DNA from: Vigna angularis
Lineage: Eukaryota > Streptophyta > Magnoliopsida > Fabales > Fabaceae
Direction: 5' to 3'
NCBI RefSeq assembly: GCF_016808095.1
Contig: NC_068976.1
Coordinates: 19,438,371-19,502,370 of the forward strand
Length of the DNA: 64,000 nucleotides
Part shown: piece after piece, positions 46,701 through 61,000 of the stretch
How the letters are laid out: every line of letters starts with the position of its first letter
Numbering within the stretch: the first letter of the stretch is position 1
Notes under the pieces: generated by a model
The model's database searches: none
Told to the model about the DNA's origin: nothing
The model's input: only the letters and a program-made list of their open reading frames with translations
Program-made: the position numbers and the translations under genes

Positions 46701-48323
46701 ATTTTCATGCGTCATGACCAAGAAGCAGCTTGCACCTTCCATTATATCCTCCTTTAACTGACCAAGCGTTACATTCAATTCTTCACTCTCTTCATCCGGA
46801 AACACCAACTCTTTCTTCCCACAGTCTATGAGGATGTGATTGGTAGCCAACCAATCCATTCCTAGAATCACCTCCAAACCTTGAAGAGGTAGGCAGATGA
46901 GATTAACTTTATACTTACGGCCTTCCACTTCTATAGGACACCGGACGCACATAGTGGACGTCCTGATTTCTCCAGCCGCTGGGGTTGACACCACCAGATC
47001 AAACTGCATTTCACTCAACTTTAATCCCAGTTTGCCAACGCACGCCTTCGAGATGAAGGAATGTGTTGCTCCCGAATCAAACAGTACGCAACAAGATCTA
47101 CCATACACTAAACATGTACTGATGATGAGTGTACCTGAGCTAGCTGCCTCTGCACCAGTAATAGCATATACTCGTCCAGCTGCTTGCGTTCTACCACCTC
47201 TCGGTTGATTCCTTTCAGCAACAGGTGGTCTCGTCACTGCACGTCCGCTCACATTGCACTCGTTTTCTAAGTGTCCGTTCCTTCCACAAAGATTGCAGTG
47301 CTTTCCTCCAGTTAGTTGAGGGCATACATTCCTATAATGTGGCCCTCCACACCGGTAGGAAGTAATGTTCCCATGTCCAGACTGCCCAACAGGAACGATC
47401 GCTTGTGATCCGCTTACATGAGACGATTGACTAGTACGAGCGTAAGGAGTCCGCCTCTGAACCATACCTCCTCTGGACACTATCGGTCCCCTACTCACTT
47501 GTTGTTGTTTCTTGTATCGTTCAGCTTCCGCCATGTTCTTTTCCAGCACCTTGGCCCTCTCAACCATGGCAGGAAACGTCCTTATGCACAAGCTTGAAAT
47601 CATAACTTTCAAGTCACTCCTTAAGCCGTTCTCAAACTTCCTACATTGCCACTCTCCACTGGTGGCCATAGTATTAAATCACACAAGGTGTTTGAATTTG
47701 TTGGTGTACTCTGAAACTGACATACTGCCTTGGACGAGCTGCAGAAATTCGACTTCCTTTGCAAAACGGACGCTGTCAGGGAAGTATTCTTCATAAAATT
47801 TGTTTCTGAACACTTCCCAAGTGATCGGTTGTCGAGCGTCGGCCAGAATAGCCCTTGCGCTCGCCCACCAGTGACTCGCTTCTCCAGACAGCAAGTATTC
47901 AGTGTAAGCCAAGCGGTTCTCGTCCGGGCATCTCTTGGCATTGAAGATCTTCTCCATGTCCCTTAGCCACTGGTCCACCTCATCCGGGAGGCACTTCCCA
48001 CTGAACTTAGTTGGGTGGTGCTGCAGGAAGCTCTCCAAACTCCACTCTGCAGTCGGTTGAGCAGCGTTTGAAGAGGATGCTCTAGGCGTACCTCTGGTTG
48101 TTGCAAGTATCTCCATCAACTGCCTCTGCGTGGTTTCAGAATTCGCACGAGAGGCCTCCAGACTCTGCATAGCAGCTTGGTTTTGCTGCATCAGGGTAGC
48201 GTTTTGTTCCATGAGAGTGGTATTTTGCTGTTGGAGTCTCTCAATGACGCTCTCCAACAATCTGGAGTTGTTGGAAGCATCAGGTTCATTCGGTTGAGGA
48301 GGGGGAGGCAATCTAGGTGCCAT
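43743..48323 (-). pseudogene. Gypsy gag-pol polyprotein with one in-frame stop
   Basis: Gag starts at 48323 (coiled-coil-like Gln/Asn-rich start, then the retrotransposon gag domain with FSGKCLPDEVDQWLRDMEKI) and meets TGA at 47679-47681. The same frame is then open to 43743 (1308 codons from ATG 47669). Downstream order: rest of gag, Cys knuckle [14 protein letters not shown], protease [12 protein letters not shown] (about 47070), reverse transcriptase with [12 protein letters not shown] (about residue 530 of the second frame), RNase H ([17 protein letters not shown]), integrase zinc region ([24 protein letters not shown]), integrase core ([40 protein letters not shown]), and a C-terminal chromodomain-like end ([18 protein letters not shown]). 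Catalytic motifs look normal, so the stop is the only lesion I see. Confidence 0.93.
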
Positions 48324-48481
48324 TTGTTCTCTGGATACAGAGAAAAACGAGCGTTAGTTATGTCCAAGAGTTAAAACAATAATAACTCATTAAACATACA
48401 ATAATCACACAGCACAAACACAATGCACTCATAACCCTACAGTGTCCTTTTAAAAGAACAAAACTGCTCTGATACCACTAA

Positions 48482-51127
48482 TGTAACATCCCAAATACAG
48501 TAATTACCATGAATCAGGATTAATTACAATTAACAGTAAAATAAACAGTCTTTAATATTAACAGCGCTCAAAGGTTCGAAGCCGAACGGCGTCATTACAA
48601 AATAACGAGCGTATCAAAGTAACAGGGAATAAAGCGGAACGAACGGTTTTACAAAAGGACTAACCGAACGTCCAAAACGAGCTAACATTTACAGCCTAAC
48701 ATCTACGAGCGCTCTAAGGCTCGGCCTTCACTTCAACGTCGACCAGATTTGCATCTTCCAAATTTTCTTCTTCCAGCATTTCTTCAAGAGATGCACCACC
48801 ATCTGCTCACATCCACACGGATGATCATTGCAAGACAAGACGAACGTACATGGACAGTGGACAACACAATGGAAATGCAAGGGTAAGCTTATAATATTTA
48901 ATTTATACAATTAACACATACATTTACATTTCAATTCACACATACAACATGTAACTTATCAAATAATAATCATAGAAATACGTATATAAGACAGACCTTC
49001 CGGACTGTATGAACCATGTAGTTACAAGCGTCCTTGCACCCGAGTGGTGTACTAGCCGGGATATACCTAATCAGCTACCACTCGAGGTTAATCCCTCGCC
49101 CATATCTAAGCGATGAACGAAGAACCTCCTGCCATTCCCACGCATGACTACCCCCTTCTACGTGAAGATGAGTATCACGGAATATCAGGATGGACCAAGC
49201 CTGGCCTAACTTATCCATGTTCATACTTTACCAAATTTAGTATTTAATACATCTGAGACGTTCCTCCTTGGAACGCTCGTTCAAATTCCATAATCATAAA
49301 ATCACTTGATATAACGTTCGCACTGTAATTTGTCATAATTTATAATCAATCTCATCTTTAACTTTAAGAGTACAAAAGAACGAACGTTCAGCCCTTTGAA
49401 GAAGTAGGACGAACGTTCAAATATAATACTGGATGGACAGACGTGACTCTCTGTTTGACCAGTCAATCGCACTGACTCAATTTGAAGTGTATTGGTACTT
49501 AGAAGATTTCAAAATAAATAACTTGGACCAGATTCAATATAAGAAGAATACTCAATAAGAAATTGAGAATACGTACTAACGTTCGACATGAGGCCGAACG
49601 CTATTAAAGACGAACGCTCGACAAGAAGCCGAACGCTATGAAGGACGAACGTTCGACATGAGGCCGAACGATACTTAAAGACGAACGCTCGACATGAGGC
49701 CGAACGCTATTAAAGAAGAACGCTCGACATAAGGCCGAACGCTATTAAAGACGAACGCTCGACATAAGGCCGAACGCTATTAAAGACGAACGCTCGACAT
49801 AAGGCCGAACGCTATTAAAGACGAACGCTCGACATAAGGCCGAACGCTATTAAAGACGAACGCTCGACATAAGGCCGAACGCTATTAAAGACGAACGCTC
49901 GACATAAGGCCGAACGCTATTAAAGACGAACGCTCGACATAAGGCCGAACGCTGTTAAAGACGAACGCTCGACATGAGATGGGGACGCTCGTTCTCGAGC
50001 AGAATTCTTTCCAAATGAAAGAATTCCATTCTAAGTTATTTTAAGGAAAACCGAACGGTCGAAGACCGTACGATGACGAGCGTCATTTATCGTAGGGAAT
50101 GATATGAATTTCAGATCTTTCAACTTTAACAGAATTTTCCAGATTTAAACTTATACTTGTATAATTCATATGATTTTCAATTTATAACTTTATAACATTC
50201 ATTCCAGTAACTTCATATTCAACATCAACATACAGATTTATTTCATACACCATAACACCCATTTTTCATACGTATCAAACCAACATGCAGATCAAGCAAA
50301 GATCAGAAATCATTTTCCATAACAGTAGTCGTCCATACAGCTCAAACATCATACATTTCATACATGCACATCAGATCATATAATCATACAGTATAAATTA
50401 AACATATAAGCTTCCCTTACCTGGATAGCAGTGTACGCCCTAAAATATGACTTCCACACGTTCAACCACAACTCTTCTATACGCAACAGCCACTTAAGTT
50501 CCTTCTACTAAATCTAACCCTTTATCTAAACACCAAAATCAGAGTTTTCTCAGAAACAGTCCATGCATGAACTGAAGACTTGGTTTAGAGTGAAGCCCTA
50601 ATGGACAACCTACTAGAGGAAGGAACTTACCAGCTTAGAATCAAATTCTGTTCGGTCCAAACTAACGTCCGCGTCTCTGGAAACGTTCCTATGGTTTTGA
50701 AATGGGATTTGGAGAAGAAAAATGAGAGGTTACAGTAGAGAGAAGTTTACTGGTTTAAGAGAGAAGTTGGAGAAGATGAATGGGTGTGTTTCGTGAGGAA
50801 GAAGATGAGTGATGCAGGTGAGAGAGTTTTCAGAAAAATCTGGTTTTGTTAAACTCCCGTTCGTTTGAACGAACGTGTCCCAGGCTGACACCTGCACACC
50901 CATCACTGATTTAGAAGCCTCTACCGCAACACGTGGCGTGCTTGCATGCAAAGAGTGGTGCGTTTTTAATGTTGCAGAGAAATGATTGTGGCTCAGCTTT
51001 CCATGCACGGCAGAGGTGAAAATCAGAGTTGGAAGTGGGTTTTTAATTACCCGTAGCAGTGACGTGGTGTGTGTATTAGTGGTGATGTGTCAGAGAATTA
51101 TTACTACTAATTATTCAGGGTTTCACA
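48482..51127 (-). repeat. 5' LTR of the gypsy element
   Basis: 2646 bp, same length as its partner and almost identical. Its left edge abuts the primer binding site. Confidence 0.95.
49576..49977. repeat. 35-bp tandem array in the right LTR
   Basis: Same array as at 42155-42556, with the same number and order of unit variants, as expected when both LTRs are copied from one template at insertion. Confidence 0.95.
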
Positions 51128-51132
51128 CTTTC

Positions 51133-52048
51133 TCTTCCATTGCATTCGTCTTAAGCAAACATAGTATTAGAGTCAAAAAGAAAATATTAATTTTTTTAGA
51201 GATAACAAATTTTACAAAATAAATTTTATTAACTAAATTTCTATTTATAACTCAAATTTTTTAATAACAAAATAAATAAATATCTCTTATAAAAACTATT
51301 TGTACTTTTTAGGTATTCAGTAAAACATCGAAAAATAATAAAAATAATATTTTTTTTAAAATAATTAACTATGATTCGAAAAATTATTCATTAATCTCAT
51401 ATCATATTTATTCGTTCTATTCCATCCTTCCGTAAAGTGTAAATTTTCTTCTTTTTAATTAACAATAGCACGCTTTTAAATGTTTTTATATATTCCAAAT
51501 GTAGTAATTTGATTATATTTAGAAATTTGAAATAAAATGTGAATTAAAAAAACAAAAACAACTTTTCTGATGTTCTGTTATTTAAACTACCCATAAACAA
51601 ATTAATTTTAATATTATAATAGTATACATGTCTGATTATAAAAACAAAAATATTACAATTAGTCTTTCAATGGATAGTGTGTTTTAAAACTGAAATAGCT
51701 GTAATTTAATCCCACTTGTTTCGGCCAACCTTGGATCCAGCAAGTAGCAAAGTCTGATGCACGCGCCACCTCTGCCAGTTTTCAACCCTTTCAAACCCTA
51801 AATTTTCTCCCATTCTCCTTTTCACATTTCCTTTTTCTTGTCATTTAAAGAAACCCAAAAATATAAACCATTTTACGTATATTCGTTTATTCTTTTGCTG
51901 TTGTTCCCTGCTGTGTTGCATCGCACATCGAATTCTTTTACCAGCACCCATTTAATTCCTAATTTCAGAGCATAAGTGGGTTTCCTTATAGTTATTTGCA
52001 TGGAATTTTGATTTTGAATTGGTGGGCGTTGTTGCTCTGTTATGACTG
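51133..52048. promoter_or_regulatory. Upstream region of the DUF21/CBS gene
   Basis: AT-rich up to about 51700. From 51700 to 52048 composition changes and a TATA-like AATATAAA at about 51858 could serve the gene at 52049. The gypsy element has inserted about 0.9 kb upstream of the ATG. Confidence 0.4.
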
Positions 52049-55000
52049 ATGGCACTCGAATCTTGGGTTCTGAGTTATCAAAGCGTCAAACCCAGTTCCA
52101 GATTGTTTTACACTGCACATGAAAATCGGCGAAAGAGCATACCAATCAACTTTTTGGGTAGAAACAGTAGATATTCATTTCCCTTTGTTTCCAGTTGTGT
52201 TGGTCCATCCACTTTTTCAACCCTGCAGGTTTCAAGTTTTGGAGGAGATGCTAGGTTACTAGATAGAACTCGGTTGAGGTGTTTAGATGGTAGCAGTGAT
52301 GGTTTGAGTGAGAGTAATGCTGTTTCCGAAACCAATTTGAAGTTTATGCATGAATTGTTGAAGAGGGGAATCATCCTAGCTGCAACTGTTTGTGGGGTTT
52401 TGGTGTTTGGATGTCCACGAGTTTTCGCAGTTGAAGATGTTGTGGATGCAGGATATGGCGTTATTGGACAGAGCATACTTTTGCTTAGAAATACTTGGCC
52501 TAAAGTGTTGCAAGTTCTTCGCATATTCAAGGAGCAAGGTTTGGTTCTGACACTGCTTTTGGGCATTTCGGCCTTTTTCTCTATGGCAGAGACTTCAATC
52601 ACCACACTTTGGCCTTGGAAGGTATCTTGAATACTTTATCCTCCTTTTTTGAATGATTTTTTGTGTTATATGAAAGCTATGCCTAGGAAAAAAGAACTCG
52701 TTAGTTTATCCCTTATTGCATTGTTCAGTTAGACCTACTAAATAATTATATTGCCAAGATGACCAAAGAAAAGTAAATGTTACTGATTTAAGAATCAATT
52801 TCTATATTTCCTTTTCCTTTCACTAATGTTTTTGGGGTCCTTTAATATGCTTGCATTTTTTGCACATCAGATTTGTTATTCCCTATGATTATTTTAGTTG
52901 ATTAAAGTTTGACCCTTAATTCCTAATATCTGTTGATGACAATGTCTAAGGTTCGTGAGTTGGCTGAAAAGGAGTCCGAAAATGGCGTTTTCAGACTACT
53001 CCGAAGTGATGTTACTCGGTTCCTTACAACAATACTTATTGGCACAACGTATTCTCTTTTCACTGATCTTATTATTGAAAATTTCATTTGTTTTTCACCC
53101 AGAGTATAGAATGTATCTCATGCTATTTTGTTGTATGCAGGGTGGTCAATATCGGGGCAACTGCACTGGTCACTGAAGCAGCAACTGCTATGTTTGGTGA
53201 AGCTGGTGTCAGTGCTGCAACAGGAGTGATGACTGTATGTTTTGATTTTATTGCTCAAATGTTAAAAAATTCTACTATTTCCAGGACGTTAAAAAATGCT
53301 TAAATGGCTTATATTACTTTGATTATAAGAAATTCATATTCTCTGGGCCACTTTATTATTATTCATTTGGAACATTAAATCTTTCAGTATATCAACATTC
53401 TGCCACATTAATCTTACAAACTCCTGAATTGATGTGGTGGGAACAAGAAATGGACATATAAAGCTTGCTAGCTTGATCACCAATTTGTGAAAAAGGTGCC
53501 TAAGCTAACTTTTGAGTAAGATAGAAAAGGAGAGTGACATGATCTATCATTTGAATTTATACATTTAAAAAGCTGTCAAATATCAGAAGTTTATAGACAA
53601 CATTATAGGATGTAGGATATAGGATATACCTTGTCTTATTGTTTTGATTTTTTCTTTTTTCTTTTTGTTATTGGATTTACTATAGTAGTATAAATTATCT
53701 TTTCAATCAGGTCTATTCTATCAGATTTATCGCAGAACAATTCATGTGGTGTGTGCACGTTTGTATACTTGTATTCATGTACATTTTTTTCGCATATCTG
53801 ATTTTTCTTTTCTCTCTGTAATAAAAAAGGTTGCCATTTTGCTTCTCACTGAAATCACTCCAAAAAGCATAGCTGTTCATAATGCCACTGAGGTGGCTCG
53901 TTTTGTGGTAAGTTGTAAATTTCATGCCCATTCTTTTAGTAGTTTATAATATTTGATAGCATAAAGATGCTGATCATTAATCATTTGTGGTTTTTTTTTT
54001 CACACGCAATTCATATTTTCATGATATTTGTGCTTCAACTTCTTCTTGTAACGAACATTGATATTGGTCCTAATGCCTCTAGGTCAGGCCAGTGGCATGG
54101 CTTTCCCTGGTGTTGTATCCTGTAGGAAGAATTGTTACTTATCTTTCAATGGGGATGCTGAAATTGCTTGGCCTAAAAGGAAGAAGGTCTGCTGAAAAGA
54201 TAGCCTAAGATTAATCTTCTTTTATCGAATTGTATCTGTTTCTTTTGCTTCTTTATGGATGCTTTGTGAAATCTAACTTTAATCCAACCTTTATCTGATG
54301 CTAAATCTTAATTCCTTCATGTCAAGGATGATGCTTTTTTTTTATCCACATTCCATGATAACTGTTCATTTCCTAAGGTTGAGTTTTTTCCTCAATGTTA
54401 TGACAAAGAGAACAAATGGTGAAGTGTAATCATTTTATTCATAATTTCTTTTTGGTTTCTAATTTGGTTGAATCATCTGGCACAAGGCAGTACTTTTTCT
54501 TTTGTGTATTTTTCAACTCTGGTTTGAAAGAATCCTTGGTCTGCCAAATTTGTATGTACATCATATGGACAGTGACAGCTGTTTGTTGAAGCAATGATTG
54601 TGGGACATATTGTTATTGATTTTTTAAGCCTCAATGCTAAAGTCATTGCTTACTTTACCAGTGAGCCATATGTGACAGAAGATGAGCTAAAATTGATGCT
54701 AAGAGGTGCAGAATTAAGTGGGGCAATAGAGGAGGAAGAACAGGTAATAAATATAAGGTTTAATATTATAACAGTATCAATATATTTTTCTTCAAAACTT
54801 TTAGCCTTTGCTCTCATTTATTGACAATAGAATTTAATAAGTGTGGTTTGTTTACAATAATTTGTTTTTTTTGAAGTACATTATGTATTTAAGAAATGGA
54901 AACTGAAATTTCATCTGAAAAGCATAAATAAATTTTCAATTTTCCATTTAGAAGTGTGTCCCTCCATTTTTTCTAATTATAATATTTGCTAATTTATCAT

Positions 55001-58000
55001 TATTTTTCTTTAGAACACTTACAAAAGCCTAATCTTCATTTGATTATTATCGATATTCTAATCCATTTCTATTTGTCTGTTATCTGTTAAGCATCTTAAG
55101 TATATGTGTAATATGTTACAGGATATGATTGAAAATGTTCTAGAGATAAAAGATACACATGTCAGAGAGGTTATGACCCCTCTTGTTGATGTTGTTGCAA
55201 TTGATGCAAGTTCAAGCCTGGTAGACTTTCATCACTTGTGGGTCACACATCAGTACTCAAGGTATTTTAAAGGTTTTCTGGTTTCAAATTTACAATGATG
55301 TAACTTCCAATCTGCTGACTGGATCATGACATGTTTGCTAGGGTACCTGTTTTTGAGCAACGCGTTGATAATATAATGGGTATAGCGTATGCAATGGATC
55401 TGCTGGATTATGTTCAAAAGGTTGGGAGCTTTTACTCCCTATTGTATTGATTTACAAGTTCTTCACTTATTAATTATATCCCCCAGTCTCAGTCTGCAGA
55501 ACTATAATCTGTTTGATTTTGAAGGGGGAGTTGCTGGAAAGTACTACAGTTGGAGATATGGCTCACAAGCCTGCTTATTTTGTACCTGGTAATTCTTTCT
55601 CATCTTGAGTTTACCGGTCGCTCATATTCTTGCAATGTAAGCAGTCATATAAAGCATTATCTATTTTAACTTATGACTCTATTTGGAATCATCAATACTC
55701 TCCTTATTAAATCCATTTTCATACTTTTTTTTACGTTTAGCAATTTGTTCATCTAAACTGCTGTTGTATTAAAACAAGTTTGTTATTTACTCTTTACTTT
55801 GATATCTTTGCTGTGTTGATTGCGGTACTCCATGGATTTCAGTGCATTTTCAGAATCTATTTTAAAAGTTAAACATACTGTGTTATCTTTGTTTCGTTAA
55901 GATATCCTTTTTTTTCATTGATAATAAATTTGCAATATCTCTTATACCCTGTTATAAACTTATAGTACAAACACACCAATTGGAGTGCAGAAGGGGAATC
56001 TTCAACAATTTTTATTTCTGTTGTGCTAGAATTAAACATCAGCTTACGACTTCTTGACTCCTAAATTTGATGATCATGGTTCACAATTTTTCTCTTTATA
56101 TTGAAATTGCATTGTTAAACTGATTGAATTTTCTGGGATAGGAACACATCTATATTTATTTGACTTGGTGCAGAATGTTGAAAAAAATATCATTACTGAT
56201 TTTTCAGATTCAATGTCTGTTTGGAATCTTCTTAGAGAGTTCAGAATCAGGAAGGTTCACATGGCGGTTGTTCTTAATGAGTATGGTGGAACTGTGGGGG
56301 TATGTGCACACCATACAGAATGCAACCAACTCAGATCTTTGTTTGACATAAATATGAACATAAATCTGTAAATTTATTCTTCACTGTTAATACATAACTG
56401 CTAATTACAATTACTGACCCAAAAAGACTGATATTAAAGATATCAATTAGATCATGCTATCCCCATTCGTTTTATTTATTTCAAAAACTTTTCCAATTAT
56501 ATACCAACGTCTTTTTGTATTTTAACTTTAAATAAAAGCTAATGGAACCGACAATAAGATCATTCCCATCACAATAACTGTGACAAGAAACTTTATAAAT
56601 AGAATTTTTATTTTTTGTGTCTATGTTGTACTATACATTGTGTGTTGTACATAATTTAAATTATTTTTTCTCACTATACTGATCTAAAGTTATTGTAACA
56701 AAACCGAAAGTTGTTTTGGTTACAAGGCAATTCTGACTTACCAAATGCCCTTATTTACTACTATTCTCATTATGCAGTTGCCGTCATCTTTCCTGCTTAT
56801 AGTAACAATTAAGTTTGAATGTCTAATGGCTGTCTTTCTTTGGTCCTTTGAGTTCAATTTTTAAATGATTTTATGGTTCATCCTCCCACACGGCTGTTGC
56901 ATTTAGCAATGACTAATTTACAACTAGGTGTAGGCATAAATTGCTTTTGTTGATGACTAAATCAAAAGAAAGGTTTATTTCTTCACAGTTTATCAGATTG
57001 TAATTACACTCTCCAAGTTTTCTGAAATCCATTCTATGTAATCTGTTTATAAGTTCTACAGTTTTCAGTTTATCAAATCTGGTTTGTCTAATTGATATTT
57101 GCATCTAACAGATTGTAACTCTTGAAGATGTTGTCGAGGAAATTGTTGGTGAAATCTTTGATGAAAATGACTCAAAGGTAAAATGCTTTTGCTTATTCTT
57201 TACTTTGTGTTAGATGTTAAGGATTTATTTTTCTGTTAGTTGGGCTTAGCCCATTCTGTATTAAGGGCATTGGCCCGTATATTTCATTATAAATAAAACT
57301 ACCCTATGTGTATTCAATACACAAGGGGATATTTTCTCCCAATCCTCTCCATTTCTCACATGGTATCTAGAGCATAGGATTAGGTCCAGCCAACTCCAGT
57401 TTCCGGCACAACTCATCGCCGCCGCCGCCGCCGTTGGAGTTCCAGAATCGACCGACGACCACACCATCGGCATCGTCTCGCCCGGGCGACCACCGTGGTA
57501 CAAATATCGCAGCCAACGAACCAGTCACGCGCCGCCGCCAGAATCGCCGGAGCCGCCGCTTCCCACCGCGCGTGACGGCGCGTCGCCGGAGAGTTCCGTC
57601 GCCGATCTGAACCGCCGTGATCGCCTCCTCGTCCTCTTTCTGGATCTGTGGTCGTTGCGTCAATCGGAGCACTTTGGATTTTTAGGGTTTCTCCTTCTCC
57701 ATGGCATCTTCCTCGTCTACGAACACTTATGTTGGTGGCTCTTCTTCTGATCCTTCAATATACACCAATTATGTGAATGTACACTTGTCTATTGACAAGT
57801 TAGATGGCACAAATCATGCAACATGGGCGTCTGACATCAAACTTTGGTTGAAGAGTCAGGGGTACTTAGATCACCTTACTCAAGATGTGACTACTGCTAC
57901 AACGGATGACACTTCCCGCGGGATGAAAATTGATGCTCAGCTATGCATTGTCATAAAATCCACCATTCACTCCTCGTTGAAACAAATGTTTCGATCATAT

Positions 58001-61000
58001 GAAACATGTTCAGAAGTTTGGGCACAGGCGAAGTTGTTATACACAAATGACACTCAACGCCTGTATGGTGTTTGTCAGGACCTATTAACTGTTATTGGTC
58101 CACGCAATCATGGTCCCATGGCCGAATATTTGGGTAAAATTCATGCCCTTCTTCATGATTTTAATGATATATTACCTCCTGCTCCCACTCCTGCTGAAGA
58201 ACTGGAACAACGATCAAAGTTCTTCATGTTGTTGGCTTTATACGGACTCTCTGATGATCTCTCTCATGTCCGTGATCAGATTTTGGGTTCTCCTGTCATA
58301 CCCAACTTTACTTCTACTTGTTCAGCTCTTCTGCGTATACCGAGCAAACCAGTCACTGAGACATCTCCTCATATTGATGACTCCTCAGTTATGGCTATCC
58401 AATGTAATGATCGAAGTCGGCCTTGCAGGCAAAATAAAGGACGTGTTACAAAATGTGACCACTGTGGCAAGTTAGGCCACAAAATTGATCAATGTTATGC
58501 GCTTCATGGACGACCTCCTCGACCTGTAGCAATGGCCAATTCTGATCCATCTAGAGACCTTCCTACTTCATCTAATACCGTAGAAAAACCTGCAATCTTT
58601 AACGAATTTCTCAGATGGTATGAGGATCGTCAGCACTCTAGTTCCACTACATCTGCATCTGTTGCACGTACAGGTACACCTTTTGTTGGTCTGACTCACT
58701 TTCACAACCTCGGATCTTGGGTCCTTGACTCAGGCGCCACCGATCATATCACTGGTAACAAGTCCTTATTTTCTTCTTTGTCATGTCCGGATAATTTACC
58801 CTCGGTAACAATGGCTGATGGGTCTAGAGTCTCATCTCATGGTGTTGGTACTGTTGATATTTTTCCGTCCATATCCATTGATCATGTACTTTATGTTCCC
58901 GGGTCTCCCTTCAACTTATTGTCCATAAGTCGTCTAACTCGTACCCTTAATTGTGTTATCTCATTTACTAAAGATTCTGTTTGGTTGCAGGACCGGAGTT
59001 CGAAACACATGATTGGCACAAGATGTGAGTCTCATGGCCTATACCATCTCCGCCCTTCTCCACATGTTGGCGTAATCATGGAGTCACCATCCCTTCTTCA
59101 TGCTCAGTTAGGTCATCCTAGTCTTGCCAAACTACAACAACTTATCCCGAGATTGTCACAATTATCAAGTTTGTCGTGTGAGTCTTGTCAGTTAGGAAAG
59201 CATACCCGTAGTTCCTTTCCTCGTAGTGTCTCACAACAGGCATCGTCCCCTTTTTCATTGGTTCATTCTGACATTTGGGGACCTAGTCGTGTTAAGTCCA
59301 ATTTAGGTTTTCAGTATTTTGTTACTTTTATTGTTGACTACTCCAGATGTACTTGGTTGTTTTTAATGAAGAATCGTTCTGAGTTGTTTCCTATTTTCCA
59401 ATCATTTTTCAATGAAATAAAAACACAGTTTGGGGTTTCTATTCGAACTTTACGTAGTGATAATGGTCGTGAATACCTTTCTCAATCGTTTACACATTTT
59501 ATGGCTTCTCATGGCATTCTTCACCAAACCTCATGTGCTTATACCCCTCAACAAAATGGGGTGGTTGAGCGCAAGAATAGACACCTTATTGAGACAACTC
59601 GTACTCTTCTAATTCATGGTCAAGTACCCTCACGTTTTTGGGGTGACGCCGTTCTCACGGCATGTTATCTTATAAACCGCATGCCATCTTCCGTCTTAGA
59701 TAACAAAATCCCTCATTCTATCTTATTTCCTCAAGATCCTCTACGTCCTTTACCTCTTAGAGTTTTTGGGTCTACTTGTTTTGTTCATGATTTTAGTCCT
59801 GGTCTTGATAAGTTATCTCCTAGGTCTCACAAATGTGTCTTCTTAGGATTTCCACGGTCACAAAAGGGCTATAAGTGTTTTTCCCCTTCCCTCAATCGTC
59901 ATTTTATCTCTGCTGATGTTACTTTTGATGAATCTTCTTTCTACTTTTCACATCTATCTTCGAGTTTTGAACCTCCACCTGTTACTGTTGATATTCCTAT
60001 TTTCTGTGATTCTCCTAGTGATGCTCCACCCATTTTGTCTCCTCCTTCTTTAGACTCTCATTCACCATAGGATCGTCCTTCACCACCACCCCTTCAGGTG
60101 TATAGTCGTCGCAATCGTCTCCCTCATGACTCACTTTCAGTGCCGTTTCCTGTGTCTCCTCCGGCTCCAGCAAATGAGTCTGACCTGCCCATTGCCCTTC
60201 GTAAAGGTATACGCTCTACCCGTAACATTTCTCCCCATTATACTGTTCTTAGTTACCACAGATTATCACCATCTTTTTACACATGTCTCTCATCCATTTC
60301 TTCTGTGTCAATTCCCAAATCTGTGGGTGACGCCTTAACTCATCCTGGCTGGCGTCAAGCTATGCTGGATGAATTAAGTGCTTTACAGAAAAGTGGAACT
60401 TGGGAGCTTGTCCAATTACCATCTGGAAAGTCTGTTGTTGGTTGCAGGTGGGTGTATGCTATCAAGGTTGGTCCTGATGGCACTATTGATCGTCTCAAAG
60501 CTCGACTGGTTGCCAAAGGCTACACACAGATTTTTGGTTTGGATTATGGTGATACCTTTTCTCCAGTGGTAAAAATGACCTCTGTTCGCCTATTCATTGC
60601 CATGGCCGCTCTTCGCCAATGGCCTCTTCACCAACTTGATGTCAAAAATGCTTTCCTTAATGGTGATTTGCATGAAGAAATTTATATGGAGCAACCGCCT
60701 GGCTTTGTTGCTCAGGGGGAGTCATCTGGATTGGTATGTCGTCTTCGCAAATCCTTATATGGCCTAAAACAATCTCCTCGGGCCTGGTTTGGTAAATTTA
60801 GTTGTGTTGTTCAACAATTTGGTATGTCTCGCAGTGAAGCGGATCATTCAGTGTTCTATCGCCACTCAAATGCTGGATGTATCTACTTAATAGTGTATGT
60901 CGATGATATTGTTCTCACAGGAAGTGACTATCTTGGCATCTCTAAGATGAAACAACACCTTTGCCATCATTTTCAAACCAAAGATCTTGGCAAACTCCGG

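Larger units (their letters stand above)
41061..51127 (-). mobile_element. Full-length Ty3/gypsy element (chromovirus, Tekay/Del-like)
   Basis: The 10067-bp element is on the minus strand. LTRs of 2646 bp (41061-43706 and 48482-51127) run TGTAACATCCC...GGGTTTCACA. Target duplication CTTTC is at 41056-41060 and 51128-51132. The primer site (GCTCTGATACCA on plus, 48466-48477) abuts the right LTR, which is therefore the 5' LTR; a purine-rich tract (complement of 43707-43720) abuts the left LTR. I noticed two LTR differences (near 41147 versus 48568, and near 43277 versus 50698), so insertion was recent. Long LTRs, this primer and a chromodomain-like integrase end fit the Tekay/Del lineage. Confidence 0.95.

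Noticed and set aside
57367..57672. 101-codon Arg-rich minus-strand frame
   Set aside because: A composition artefact of the GC-rich Copia leader.
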